The position numbers and the translations under genes are program-made. Under the pieces are notes generated by a model. The model made no database searches and was not told the origin of the DNA. It saw nothing but the letters and a program-made list of their open reading frames with translations. Of a stretch of DNA of 64,000 nucleotides, positions 1 through 12,504 are shown one piece after another; position 1 is the first letter of the stretch, and every line of letters begins with the position of its first letter. The DNA comes from Cymbidium sinense (lineage: Eukaryota > Streptophyta > Magnoliopsida > Asparagales > Orchidaceae). The stretch spans positions 50,288,703 to 50,352,702 of the forward strand of contig CM038214.1 in the NCBI GenBank assembly GCA_021442155.1, given 5' to 3'.

Positions 1-1780
1 TGAAAGGATGAGTAAATTTAAGCAAGCATTAAATGTAAGACCAAATAAAGGAGTAAAGTAAAGAAAAGGCATAGGCTCAGTTACAATTATCTCAAGGAGC
101 TACGCTATATGTAAGCATCCAAACTTCAGGAGAAGGGTTACAATTACATATAGCTCTACTAGCCAAAAAAAAAATAATGAGTGAGAAACATCAAGGCCAT
201 CATAGCTAGCATACCTCGTGTAGCCCATCATCCAAAATTTGTCATCCAGTAATGCTACAAAATCCTCCAAACAGCAAACATAACAGCCAACCACCATGCC
301 ACCAAAATAATTAAGCCCAATAAGGTAGATAATTAACCAACCATCAGGGATAGCAGCAAGACAGTAGGAGCACCACCAAAGCCACCACCAAAAAGAGTAA
401 CAAAACCAAAAGGGGTAACCATCATGACAGGGGTAACAACTCAAACTAGAGACAAACAAGAGCAAAAAAGAAAAACACAAGTGCTCATATCCTCCACCAA
501 CAAAGCAAAATAAAGAGAGTAAAAATAGCCAGCCTAACTGCAAAAGGGTTGGACAGCAAAGCTGCCACCCAAATAGGAAAATGGGGGTCAGCTACAGCCA
601 AGAGAGAAAAAATTAAGTAGGAGGAAACCAGAAATATAAGTCATAGAAAGAATACCAATGGGTTCCCATAATAGTCACCAAAGGAGAAAGAAAAATTGAC
701 CAAAACAGCCACCCCTCCAACCAATCCAACAAGCCAATAAAACCAACCAAACCAGCCAGCTAACATATCGTCCTAGTCAACCACCATAGTAGCAGAAGAC
801 ACAAGTCAGTGTAAAGACCAGCATTAGTCATCAAGCCAAAATCACCAAAGAGAGCCAGGGAACAGGTAGAAGCAGACAACATCCACCAAACCCAACCAAG
901 GCAAAAGAAAATCTGATCCAGGTAAGTAGAATAGAAAGCCAAAGAAAAAAGGATACAAATCCCAATAAGATAGACTATAAGCCAACCAATAAGAACAATA
1001 GCAATAAAGGCACCCAGCCAAGCCACCAACCCCCGAAGCAACCTAACAGCCACAAAATAGCCTTCAACCTACCAATCCAAAATAATACCCAAACCCAAAG
1101 CCCCTACAGCCAAGAGAGGAAGGCCAATATAGAAGGAGGTCAAAACCATAACCAAAAGAAATAAAAAAAAAATCAATAAAACTAACCACAAAGCCCTAGT
1201 CAAGAAAATATAGAAAATAATAGCCAACCAATAATTACCACCATGCCAAAATCAAGCTAGATATAAACCACCATCAGCCCCCTAGATCGGTCACCAATAG
1301 AAAATGAAAAAGTAGCCAACACAGCTAGCCATCCAACCAACCCAACCAGCCAACCCATCCAGCCAACAAAGCCACCCTGTCAACCACCACAGCAATAGAT
1401 CCAACTCAGGTAAGTTAGCAAGAAACATAGAAAAGAGGAAAAACCCACATAGAAAGAAAAAACTATAGTACCAGAGCCACAACCCAAAAGGAGGATATAA
1501 AAAATAGCCAAGGAAAAATTATGGTAAGCACCCAACCAGACAGATAGAAGCCACCAAGCTAAAAAAACCAAAGCAACTCAGGATGCACTTACAAAAATCA
1601 CCAGGTAGCAAAAATGAAGCCAATCCAAAAGTAAGAGATCAAAAACATAACCTAGCCCAAGACAAAGAGAGAAAATACATAGATAACCACAACCCAAAGA
1701 GGGCTCAACAAGGGGCAACCAAAAGAAGAAGATCATCAAAAACAAAGCCAATAATTTATAATCTGAGATAAGGCAATCCA
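1..1780 (-). other. LINE copy 1, 3' untranslated region (partial)
   Basis: Downstream of the RNase H end the minus strand is G/T-rich (CCAACCAACC-like runs on the plus strand) and yields several hydrophobic Trp/Leu/Cys-rich frames. These look like composition artefacts. Part of the sequence recurs: segments near 305-340 and 960-995 match each other, suggesting an internal repeat of roughly 650 bp. The stretch near 110-230 is homologous to copy 2 near 32110-32200 and copy 3 near 42715-42810, which identifies it as LINE 3' region and not flanking DNA. Confidence 0.7.
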
Positions 1781-4700
1781 ATATTATCCAGATTAACCAA
1801 ACCTCTTAATAGTTTAGGCAAAGTTTGGTTGTCAAATAAAATGAACTCAGTTAAGTTGGCACCAAAGTTTGCCAAGTAATCAGCACAAGCATTACCTTCA
1901 CGAAGGATGCAGGAAATTTTAAAACGAACTTGAGAAAGAATATTTTTAGCATGATTAGGAAGATAAAATAATTCAACATTCCATTTCTATTAGAATTAAG
2001 CATGTCAAGAAGCAAGATAGCATCAACTTCAATCTAGATGTTGTGGAAACATCTATTCAAACAAATTTCAATAGCTTTATTAATAGCCATAACCTCAACA
2101 AAAATAATAGAATAGGCTTTCAGTGGATAGGAAAAAAGCACAATTGACAGTAGCTTTAGAATCCCTAAGGATACCACCGTAGCCATATTTATCAAAAGCA
2201 ACAGAACCATCAATATTCACTTTAATCAAATTATCTTTAGGTTTGAGCCAATGAATAATCCTAGTACTTTATAAGAGTCAAACTCAGGCAGAATGATACC
2301 CAATCTTTTAACCACAAATTTTATAACCTCTAAAATGAATATTGCTAATAATATTGGCATTAAAAAGAGCATGAATTTTTTCTTTAGTTCTAGCTAGAAT
2401 CCTTTTATGGTTTATAGGAGTACCATGATATTTAGTATCATTTCTATCAATCCAAATGAACTAGATATGGGTAATAGCAATTAAAACTTTGATATGACCT
2501 TTCATTGTATTTTTGAAATAGACTTCAAGAAGTTGATAAGAAGAAAGAGAAACCTAAAAATAGTTGGTATTAAATAAATCATCATACCAAAACCATAATT
2601 TAGAAGAAATAGCACCATTGAAAAAAATCTTGATTTACATTTTCAATATGAAAGCAACAGTAATACATTGAAGGTAAGTAAAACCCTTTAGTCCAGAGCA
2701 AAGAGTCCATAGGAATAAAGTTATTCGAAATCCTCCAAGCTAAAATGGAATAGGAAATGGAAACGATATTGTTCCAAAGTTTAATAAAAAACATTAGAGG
2801 GGTTTTCTTAATCTCTAATAAAATTCCAAACCTCTTTACGAATAAAGTCACCATTATAAAAAATAATTTGGCCAGGTTTGTTAGAAGAAATGGGGATATT
2901 TCTAAAGTTGTCAAAAAGAAAAATAGGGATATGATTCTCAAGTTTGTTTTCATTCCAATTGTTATTAAGCCAAAAAGAATTAACTTTGATAGCAAGAAGA
3001 GAGTGGGTATATAAAAGGGTGTAATAGAGTCGTTGGCAATCCAATTGTCTTGCCAAAAGAAGAGAGAACCGACTGAATAACCCAAGATATTAATGATTTG
3101 GCAACCCATTTAATGGAGCAAAGCCTTTTCCAAACTAAGAGTCACCAACTATATAAGCACAGTTAAGGGGGTGTTTACCATGGCAATATTTTTTCATCAA
3201 AAATTTAGCCCAAAGGATATAATTCTTTCTAAAATTCCACCAGAGCTTATGAGAGAAGGCTGTGATAACTTCACAAATAGGCTTGCAACCAAGAGCACCT
3301 TCTCCCAAAGGACCATAACATTTATGCCAATATGTCCAATACATTCTTTTGGTAGAATTATTAGAGCCCTAAAAATATTTGTTAAGAAAATGATCAATTC
3401 TGATAAGTGTAGCATTAATGGGGATAATAGTTTGAATCAAATAAAGAGACATTGAGTTAAGAGTGCTTTTGAGAATAGTGAGTCTACCACCAATGGAAAG
3501 TAAATGGAATTCTCAAATAGAAATATTATTTGAAATTTTTTGAATTAACTCATCAAAGAGATGGGAATGTTTCAGGCATTTAAAGAGTGGAGCACCCAAG
3601 TACTTAAGTGGTAAGTGTTGATGTTTAAAATTAGTGATATGTAGGATTTGATTGATTTTATTATTGGAGATACTAGAGGAAGGGATAAAAATTTTTTTGT
3701 TATCATTTATAGAAAAGCCACTTTCTCTACCAAATTTATTTAAAAGGACTTGAGATGCTTGATTTACATAAACAGAAGCATTGCAAAAAATAATGAAATC
3801 ATATGCAAAACTTAAATGGGAAACAGGAAGACCATCAATTGTTTTGTAGTACATATTATGATTGTTTAAGAATAAATCATTGATGCTCTTAGATAAGTAC
3901 TCAATAAAAATAATAAATAAAGTAGGAGATAAAGGATCCCCTTGTCATAAGCCATGCCAAGAGGGAAAGAAACCGAAGGCTTCCCCATTAAGCAAAATCA
4001 AAAACCAAGAATTATCAATATATTTTTTAATAAGAAAAATAAATTTATCAGAAAACCCAAATAAATTCAGAATATGGAAAAGGAAATCCCAAGAGATTTT
4101 ATCAAAGGCTTTGGTAATATCTAATTTGGAAAGAATGTTCCCACCTCTAATCTTGGCATCAAGATCATGAATTAATTCTTGGGCAAGTAAAATATTGTTA
4201 GAAATAGATCTACCTCTAACAAAACCAGTTTGGTTGAGAGAGATAATTCTATTAAGTAAAAGACTAGGTTTATTGGTAAGAACTTTGCAAATCAGCTTAT
4301 TGAAGAAGGTGCAAAGACTAATAAGTCTAAAATCACTCCAATAGTCTAGATTATGTTTCTTAGGTATGAGAAAAATAGAAGTACTAGAAAAATATCTAGG
4401 GAAAGGATTAACTTTTAAAAAATCAATCACAACCTCAATCAAAACATTTTTAATGATAAACCAACAATTTTGAAAAAATTGAGTAGTGAAACCCTCTGGA
4501 CCAGCAACATAATCTATGTTCATGATATTTAGAACTTTGAAAATTTCATCTTCATAAGGCACAATGGTAAGCAAATCATTATCATCATTAGTAATAATAG
4601 AAAGAATCAACAACGATTGATAAATAGTTTCATAAGAGCAATTCTTATTAAACATATTTCTAAAGTAATTAATAAAAGAATTTTTTAATATTATTATTCT

Positions 4701-5855
4701 CCAAAATCCAATCTCCATTGTCATTTTTATTATTTTGAATATTATTTAAGCTTTCTTTTTATTAACCAAAGCATGGAAATACCAAGAATTTTTGTCACCA
4801 TCCGTAATATGTTTACTAGCAATTTTTTAGCGCCAATAGGTCTCTTCCATATTTTGGAAGTTAACAAGTTTATCCTTCACCTCAATCAAATCTATAATCT
4901 TAGAAGGACCAAACATAATAGAGACTTCAAGATCACAAACCAATTTTTCCATATCTTTAATATTAGCAAAAAGGTTTTTAAAATAATGCTTGTTCCACTA
5001 GCCCAAACTTTCTTTAAGTCTTTTAAGTTTAAGCCAAAGTGTATTCATCCCCATAATCTAATTATCAGGATGTAAAGGAGCTTTCCAATTATTAGCCACA
5101 ACATCAAAAAAATCAATATGCTAAATCCACGTGTTTTGAAATCTAAAAGGAGTGGGGTTTTTTAGTCTATTAGAATTATCTTTAATAGAAACTAGAAGAG
5201 GGGCATGATCTGACAAGGTTCTACTTAAATGGTCAATAGAAGTAATAGGCCATTGAGTAATCCAATGAGTATTAAAAAGAATTTGGTCCAACCTTTACCA
5301 AAGTTTAGAGTTTTGCCAAGTATAATTAGAGCTCTTACAGCCAATATCAATCAAATTACAATCAAGGATCATGTTGGACAAATCTTCCATTGAATGAATA
5401 TTAAGAGAGCAACCACCACTTCATTCAAAAGAGAATAAAATGGTGTTGAAATCACCACCAACAAACCAAGGTTTATTGATAGAGGTAGCAAAATTCCTTA
5501 AATTATCCCAAAGAAGATTTCTACCAGATCTATAACAAGATGCATAAACAAAAGAGCCCAAAACACAATAATCACCATAAAAGATTTGAGCATTAACAAC
5601 TTGATGAAAGTCATCAAGAATAGAAACCTCGACAAAATTATACCAAAAACACCAAATCTTATTACTAATATTAGAGAAAAATTAATTGAAACTGATCATT
5701 CTAGCAACATGGCTAATTTTATTTGCTTGAATAAGAGGCTCTATAATAATAAAAAGAGAAATATTATGAATGCGAAAAAGATTTCTATTATGATTACTAA
5801 TAGAGATGGTACCGATCCCTCTAACATTCCAAACAAGAAAAGTAAGACGGGGGGG
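1781..5855 (-). pseudogene. LINE copy 1 ORF2 (endonuclease-RT-RNase H), broken
   Basis: ORF2 would encode the enzyme that nicks the target and reverse-transcribes the LINE RNA. The apurinic-type endonuclease begins near 5850 (VWNVRGIGT; I see no ATG aligned with copy 2's start) and shows GGDFNTIL near 5450 and LSDHAPLLVS near 5200. The RT spans about 4724-3513, with LTNKPSLLLNRIISLNQTGF and the active-site box reading SFAYDF instead of SFADDF. A zf-RVT-like region lies at about 3415-2600. RNase H ends near 1785 with REGNACADYLANFGA. Stops and frameshifts separate the segments. The Asp to Tyr change in the RT box alone should abolish catalysis. Confidence 0.85.
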
Positions 5856-5866
5856 TTAAGCAAAGG

Positions 5867-7527
5867 TTAATTAAGAGAGGAGTGAGAGGCTGCAGTAGAT
5901 CTAGTGATTTTGGACAATTTGGGAGGGAAATTTTTAACATTTTTTTTCTTTTCAGTATGGTAACTTTGGAAGCCATTTTCTTTTCCCCTAGATTCATCAT
6001 CCAAGTAAGATTTAGTAACATTAGTTATAGATTTAGAAAAATTCTCCAAGTGTTTGGAGGGGAGTTCACCTTCTTCCAAATCCATATTTAGTTGAAAAGT
6101 AAGATTAACATGATCATAAAGATTAGAAATGAGAGATGATGATGATTTAGAACCATTTAAATCACAAGTAGTAAAATTTGGATCAGAAATGTTTTCAACA
6201 TGCTCAACATAATTTAAATCCTCTTTAAAAGTTTCATTTTCATCGATCAAAGTCAGTATAGATGCAGGAATAGAATCCGAGGAAATAGAATCATCTTCTA
6301 ATAACTTGGAGAATTTATTATTCTCTGTATTAGAAATATTGAAATTCAAAGAATGAATAAGAGGTAAATCATCCTTCCCATTTTGAATATCGGTCAAATC
6401 CCTACCAACATTAGAAGCTTAAACATGTTCAATAAGATTAACCCCGATATCCAAGGAATCAACCTCAATAACAGCCTTCATACCATCCTTAGGATCTGAG
6501 GACAATTTTTAAACATAAGTAGGAATTGGCTTATGGGTAGAGACAACATTTTCCTTAGCAGGAATTCATTTTTTTAAGTGAGGATGGAGAATAAAACATT
6601 TCAAACTATCATGAACGTGCATTTTACAGTGGGAACAAAAAACTAGAACGTTCTCCAATTCAACCTTTTGCAAATACCTATAATTTATAGAGCCAATCCA
6701 AACTTCCTTAGGGTATTTTTTTTAGTTATGTCTAATTCCACAAGGATCCGAGCCATAAAAGGGCAAAATCACTCAACAGTTACTTGGTCGAGTTAAAAAG
6801 GCTGACCAAATAAAGCACCAACAGTAAAAAGCACATGATGGGTAATAAAATGACTATGCATATTAGGAAGAGATAACCACACAGGGATAATAGGAGATTC
6901 CTCCTAAATATCAAAAATGAGTGACTACTTCAGCAAACACTTTAGGCAATTAAGGATGAAAGAAGAATGACATGATAAAATAGATGAATAATCCAGATCA
7001 TTAGAAAGTTGAATCAAGATATGTCGATGGTCAATAAGACCAATTAGAAGGTACCCGTAAGTTTGAGATTACAGAAAAAAGAACGGATCTTAGAAAAATT
7101 CAGACGATGTAAAGCAAATTTACCAATAAGAGAAAATTCAAAGGGTTTTATCAACTTTTCAACATCCACATCAGAGCACATTATGGCTGGCAAAACCACT
7201 AAAAGATGTCAAAATGAGATTAACCAAATCAACAGAGGGAGAAATCTTACCCGAGAGTGCTATCTTAAAAGATTTAATAGAAGATGCAGCATTAGGGCTG
7301 CCAATCCACAAAATGTTAGATGCCCTAGCTGAAACATCCATATCTTTAGGTGGAACCCAACGAATTAAACTCATTGTAGCCATGGTCAATGATAAAACAT
7401 CACGCAAATTGCAGTTGTCGTTCAAGCCTTTGAAATCAATTGAAATCGAAGCCAAAGCCATAGATATCCCCAGTCGGGGGTGAGCCACCAAGAGGGATTC
7501 AAAAATTGCAAGAGAACGGGAGAGCAC
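5867..7527 (-). pseudogene. LINE copy 1 ORF1 (nucleic-acid-binding protein), broken
   Basis: ORF1 of plant L1 elements binds the LINE RNA. The N-terminal part reads from about 7461 (MALASISIDFKG) to 7171, preceded in frame by an unlikely upstream Met at 7527. The DUF4283-like core is split by frameshifts between about 7170 and 6650. A zinc knuckle is visible near 6640-6600 as CSHCKMHVHDSLKC (CX2CX4HX4C). The acidic C-terminal tail (NMDLEEGELPSKHL) is open from 6397 to the stop at 5867, only about 12 bp before the start region of ORF2. Stops make it non-functional. Confidence 0.8.
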
Positions 7528-8929
7528 TTGGGGATGGAGGGTTGTGGTTTAGGGTTTAGGGTTTAGGGTTTAGGGTTTTTTTCTTCATTTTTAATTTTTT
7601 TCATTATTTTAAAATTAAGTAAACTGGCAGGTTTAGGTTTATTTATTTTATTTTATTTTTTATTTTTATTTAGGTTTATTTTTATTTTTATTTAGTTTAG
7701 TTTATTCATTTTAGGTTTATTTATTTTAGTTTTTTTGTTTATGTTTAGGTTTAGGTTAAGGTTTATTTTTTAGTTTAGTTTTATTTTTATTTTATTTTTT
7801 AGGTTTATGTTTTATTTTTTCTTTTTAGGTTTAGGTTTAGTTATTTATTTTATTTTTTAGGTTTTTATTTGAGGTTTATTTTTAGGTATTCTTTTTTTTT
7901 TAGGTTTAGGTTTATCTTTAGTTTATTTTATTTTATTTAGTTTAGCTTTAGGTTTAGTTTTTGTTAGGTTTAGATTAAGTTTTTATTTATTTTAGTTTAG
8001 TTTATCTTTGTTTAGGTTTAAGTTTATTTTATTTTTATTTTAAGTTTAAGTTTTTTTAGTTTAAGTTTAGGTTTTATTTTTTACTTATTTTTAGGTTTTA
8101 TTTTTAAGTTTATTTTTTAGGTTTAGGTTTTTATTTAGTTTTTATTTTCTTTATTTTAGGTTTATTTTATTTTTATTTTAGGGTTAGTTTTTATTTTATT
8201 TAGGTTTTTTATTTTTTTTTTAGTTTAGTTTAGGTTTTTATTTATTTTATTTTAGTTTAGTTTTTAATTTTTATTTTATTTTCTTTTAGGTTTAGGTATA
8301 GGTTTAGTTTTAATATATGTTTTTATTTTATTTTATTTTTTCATTTAATTTTTGTTTAGGTTTTCTTATTTATTTTATTTTAAGGTTTTATTTAGATAAG
8401 TTTTAGGTTTTATTTTTTTAGTTTAGGTTTAGGTTTGTTTTTAGTTTATTTTATTTTATTTAGTTTAGGCTTTAGGTTTAGTTTATTTAAGGTTTATGTT
8501 TAAGTTTTATTTTTTCTAGTTTAGGTTTAGGTTTATTTTATTTTTTTTATTTTATTTTTAATTTAAGTTTACTTTTTATTTTTAGTTTAGGGTTAGGTTT
8601 TATTTTTTATTTATTTTTAGGTTTAGCTCTTTATTTAATTTTTATTTTATTTTATTTTATTTTTTGTTATGTTTATTTTATTTTTATTTTACATTTAGTT
8701 TTTATTTTATTTAAGTTTGTTACTCTTAAGTTTATTTTATTTTTTAGCTCGGTTAAGGTTTTTATATAATTTTTTTAGTTCTTTAATTTTTTGATTTTAT
8801 TTTCTTTTTTAGGTTTAGATTTAGGTTCTTGTTTTATTTTTATTTTATTTATTTAGGTTTAGGTATTTTATTTATTTTTTTAGTTTTATTTACTTTATGT
8901 TTAGGTTAGGATTTATGGTTTAGTAGGTT

Positions 8930-9300
8930 TATGGAAGGTCAAGTTTAAGTTATTTTAGGGTCCCATTTAGTGTTAGGTTTATGATTACATTTAGTGTTTA
9001 GGCTTTAGGGTTTAGGATTTTAATTTAGGGTTTAGGGTTTAAGGTATGATCAGCTCAGTTTAGGGTCAGTTTAGGTTGGTAGTGGTTTAGATGGCTCAGT
9101 TAGTTAGGGTTTAGGCTTTGCTTTAGGGTTGTGGTATGGTCTGGCTCATGGTTTGGGTTTAGGTTAGGGTCAATGATCTTACAAGTGGGTCAGGGCTTTT
9201 AGGATTAGTTTTAGTTTAGGGATCAGTCAGGGTTTAAAGTTTAAGGCTTAGGGTCTTTTAGTTTAGTTTATGGCACATTTAGGTTTAGGGTTTATAGTTT
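8930..9300 (+). repeat. GC-richer variant sub-block (GGTCAG/TTTAGGG)
   Basis: Within block I the words shift from TTTAGGG/TTTATTT to GGTCAGGG, TGGTTTAG and GGCTCAG-type variants. No coding potential is apparent. It resembles the sub-blocks at 10480, 14640 and 58735. Confidence 0.5.
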
Positions 9301-10479
9301 AGGTTTTTTTTTTAAATTAGGTAAACGGTAGGTTTAGGTTTTTTTTAGTTTATTAAGTTTATTTTTTATTTTTTATTTTTAATTAGTTTTATTTTCTATT
9401 TTTGTTTTTTTATTTTATTTATTTTAGGTTTATTTATTTTACTTTAGGTTTTTTATTTTAATTAATTTTTTAGGTTTTGGTTTAGGTTTATGTTTATTTT
9501 TTTATTTAGTTTTAATTTTATTTTAATTTTTAGGTTTAGGTATTATTTTTTATTTTTAGGTTTAGGTTTAGGTTTTTATTTTATTATTTTAGGTTTGGGT
9601 TTTAGGTTTTTATTTTAGGTTTATTTTTAGGTTTTATTAATTAGTTCAGGTTTAGGTTTTCAATTTATTTTATTTTATTAAATTTAGGGTTTAGGTTTAG
9701 TTAATTTTAGGTTTAGGTTTAGGTTTTATTTATTTTAGTTTAGGTTTAGTTTTATTTTATTTTATTTATTTTTGGTTTAGGTTTTATTTCTTATTTATTT
9801 TAGGTTTTATTTTTAGGTTTATATTTTAAGTTTATGTTTATTTAGTTTTATCTTCTTTATTTTAGGTTTATTTTATTTTATTTTTCATTTAGTTTTATTT
9901 TATTTTTCTTTATGTTTTGATTTATTTTATTTTTTATTTTATTTAGTTTAGGTTTTTAGCTTTGTAGGGTTTAGAGTTTTAGGTTTAGTTTAGGGTTTTA
10001 TTTTAGGTTTATTTTATGTTTTATTTTTTTTAGTTTAGTTTATTTTAGTTTATTTTATCTATAAAAATTTATGGTTTAGATTTAGGTTTAGGTTTTATTT
10101 ATTTTAGTTTAGTTTATTTTTGTTTATGTTTGTGTTTATTTTATTTTGTTTCTTCTATTTTTATTTTAGGTTTAGTTTTCATTTTTAGTTAAGGGTTTGG
10201 GTTTTATTTTTTATTTAATTTTAGGTTTATTTTTTAGGTTTATGTTTTTATTTCTATTTTATTTTATTTTGTTTTATTTTATTTTTGGTTTATTTTATCT
10301 TTATTTTACATTTAGTTTTTATTTTATTTAGGTTTTTTATTCTTAGGTTTAATTTATTTTAGTTTAGTTTAGATTTTATTTATTTGTAGGTTTTATTTTA
10401 TTTATTTTTTATTTATTTAGGTTTAATTTATTTATTTATTTTAGGTTTATTTACTTTAAGTAAGTTTTAGGTGGGTATG

Positions 10480-11105
10480 TTAGTTCATAGGGTCAGGGAG
10501 GATTTTAGGGTGTGGTATGGTCAGGGTTTAGTGGATGATTAGGAGTTTAGGATTTAGTGGTTTTAGCCTGGGTGGGTATGGCCTAAGGTCAGCCAGGTTT
10601 AGGTAGCATTGGTTATGATCAGGTATGGAGGTCAGCTCAGTGTAGAAAGGGCCAGGTCAGGGTTAAGTGGGGATCAGTGGCCTCTAAGGGCTGATTTGGG
10701 TCAGTCAGGCCCAGGGCCCAGGTTTGAGTCTTCTAAGGTGGTGGCCCAGGTCACAGGAGTGGTCCCAGCAGTAGGGTCTTGGATTAGCATTTAGTGCTCA
10801 GGATCAGTCAGTTTTACTCAGCCTCAGGGCCTTTGGTTAGTTTAGGGTGGTCATAGAGGTTAGTAGAGTCAATCAGCTTTAGGATCAGGGTTTTAGCCAT
10901 ATAGTTGATAGTTTAGAAATGGTGGTTAAGATCAGGTTGATCAGGTGGGAGGGAGGGCCCAGGGTGGCTGGGTATTTATTTTGGGTAGGGTTTTAGGGCA
11001 CAAGATTTAGGTGGTAGGGTGTCAGGTTTAGGGTTGTATAGTCCTGGCTAGCCTTTGGTTTGGGTTTATGGAGATGTATTTTAGGGTTTTAGGTATGGTT
11101 TAGGG
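10480..11105 (+). repeat. GC-richer variant sub-block (GGTCAGG, CCCAGG words)
   Basis: A stretch with clearly higher GC than its surroundings, made of GGTCAGG, CCCAGGG and TTTAGGG-related words. The 61-codon open frame at 10609-10794 is a by-product of the composition and matches no family I know. Possible explanations are a diverged satellite variant or telomere-type base-calling error. Confidence 0.55.
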
Positions 11106-12006
11106 TTTTTGTAAAATTAGGCAACCCATAAGTAGGTTTTAGTTTATTTTAGTTTTTTTAATTATTTAGTTTATTTATTTTATTTTATTTTATTTTTATT
11201 TTATTTTATTTATTTTAGGTTTATTTATTTTAGTTTAGGTTTTATATTTTAGTTTATATTTTAGGTTTAGGTTTAGGTTTATGTTTATTTATTTTGGTTT
11301 TATTTTATTTTATTTCTTTAGTTTAGGTCTTATTTTTTTAGGTTTAGGTTTTATTTTATTTTTAGGTTTAGGTTTTATTTTTTATTTTTTTTTTAGTAGG
11401 TTTTAGGTTTTATTTTAGTTTAGGTTTAGGTTTATTTTAATTTAATTTATTTTATAGTTTAGAGTTTAGGTTTAGTTTATTTTTAGGTCTAGTTTTATTT
11501 TTTTTTAGTTTATTTTGTTTAGGTTTAGGTTTGTTTTATTTTTATTTTTAGGTTTATTTTTTAGGTTTATATTTTAGGTTTAGATTTTATTTAATTTTAT
11601 TTTATTTTTTTAAGGTTTATTTTATTTTATTTTTTTATTTAGTTTATTTTATTTAGATTTTTATTTTAGGTTTATTTTATTTTAGTTTATGTTAGGTTTT
11701 ATTTATTTTATTTTATTTTAATTATTATTTTTTATTTGTTGGTTTAGGTTTAGGTTTTAGTTTAGGAATTTTTTTTTATTTAGGTTTATATATTTTTAGT
11801 TATTTCATTTTTTTAGGTTTTATTTAGTTTTAGGTTTTTTGGTTTAGGATTGTGGTTTTTGGATTTAGGGTTTGGGGTTTGGGTTTGGGGTTTGTGGGTT
11901 TAGGTTGAGGTTAGTTTAAGTGTTTAGGTTGTTAGGTTTATTTATTTATTTTATTTTTATTTTAGGGTTTAGGTTTGTGGTTGGTTTGAGTTTTGGGTTT
12001 AGGGTT

Positions 12007-12504
12007 TTTTGTTTTAATTTTCATTTTAACAGAGAACAAATTCAAAATCAAAATTTCTTCTTTTCAATTTCATCAACCATGTAACACACAAAATTTTTTA
12101 TGATATAAGCGATGACATAGATAAAAAATGAGCGCGTGTAAAATAAATTAAAAACCCTAGATAACTAGAATCATCTCAATTGTAAAGACAGTTTCAAAAG
12201 CAGCAGATCAGATCAGCCATTCTTCAATTTCTCAAGTTCCCATCAGAACCACCCCGGCCTATCGAGTAGCGGGATCCACCATCATTTCCCCGATCTCTCC
12301 CTCTGTCACCACCACAGCTATAACCTCCATCGCTCCCCATGCCTCCATAACCACCACTGCTCCGACCACCACCTCCATATTCTTCTGCACCTTTAGATCC
12401 CCCACCACAATTTTGATAATCGCCGCCTCCACCTTCGCCTCCATTGCCAGATCTAGAATGTCCCTAGTTGACGGTTCCTGTCATCAATGTTATGCCCATT
12501 CTTA
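12007..12504 (-). pseudogene. Glycine-rich RNA-binding protein fragment 1 (retrocopy-like)
   Basis: Read on the minus strand, it starts at NGHNIDDRN (consensus of the family NGxxLDGRxITVNxAQ, the end of the RRM). After a frameshift it continues as a Gly-rich tail (SRSGNGGEGGGGDYQ, then GGGGRSSGGYGG) to about 12240. About 230 bp of 3' UTR-like sequence follow, ending in an A-rich tract joined to CCCTAAA repeats. Glycine-rich RNA-binding proteins of this class (AtGRP7-like) bind RNA in stress and circadian responses. Only the C-terminal third is present and it is frameshifted, so it cannot make that protein. The breakpoint before AATGGGC is the same in all five copies. A 5'-truncated retrocopy is the simplest reading; an exon-2 fragment cut at a splice acceptor (AG before AATGGG) is the alternative. 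Confidence 0.8.

Larger units (their letters stand above)
1..7546 (-). mobile_element. L1-type LINE, copy 1 (3' end beyond window)
   Basis: A non-LTR retrotransposon read on the minus strand: 5' end near 7546, ORF1 about 7461-5867, ORF2 about 5855-1781, then a long 3' untranslated region running off the left edge. Domain order (DUF4283-like and CCHC knuckle; endonuclease, RT, zf-RVT-like, RNase H) matches plant L1 elements. Aligning the 3' region near position 110 with copy 2 near 32110 suggests about 400 bp are missing to the left. The 5' end abuts about four perfect TTTAGGG units. Many frameshifts and stops are present, and it looks clearly more diverged from copies 2 and 3 than those are from each other, so it is probably the oldest. 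Not functional. Confidence 0.9.

Noticed and set aside
100..1781. Several minus-strand frames rich in Trp, Leu and Cys that look like membrane proteins
   Set aside because: They lie in the LINE 3' region, overlap each other in different frames, lack any family pattern and follow the G/T-rich composition.
7547..7600. A real chromosome end
   Set aside because: TTTAGGG runs are short, degenerate and embedded between transposons on both sides, in an array of over 20 kb in total within the window; this is interstitial satellite.
10609..10794. A 61-codon frame in the GC-rich sub-block
   Set aside because: Composition-driven, not found in the sister sub-blocks, no recognisable domain.
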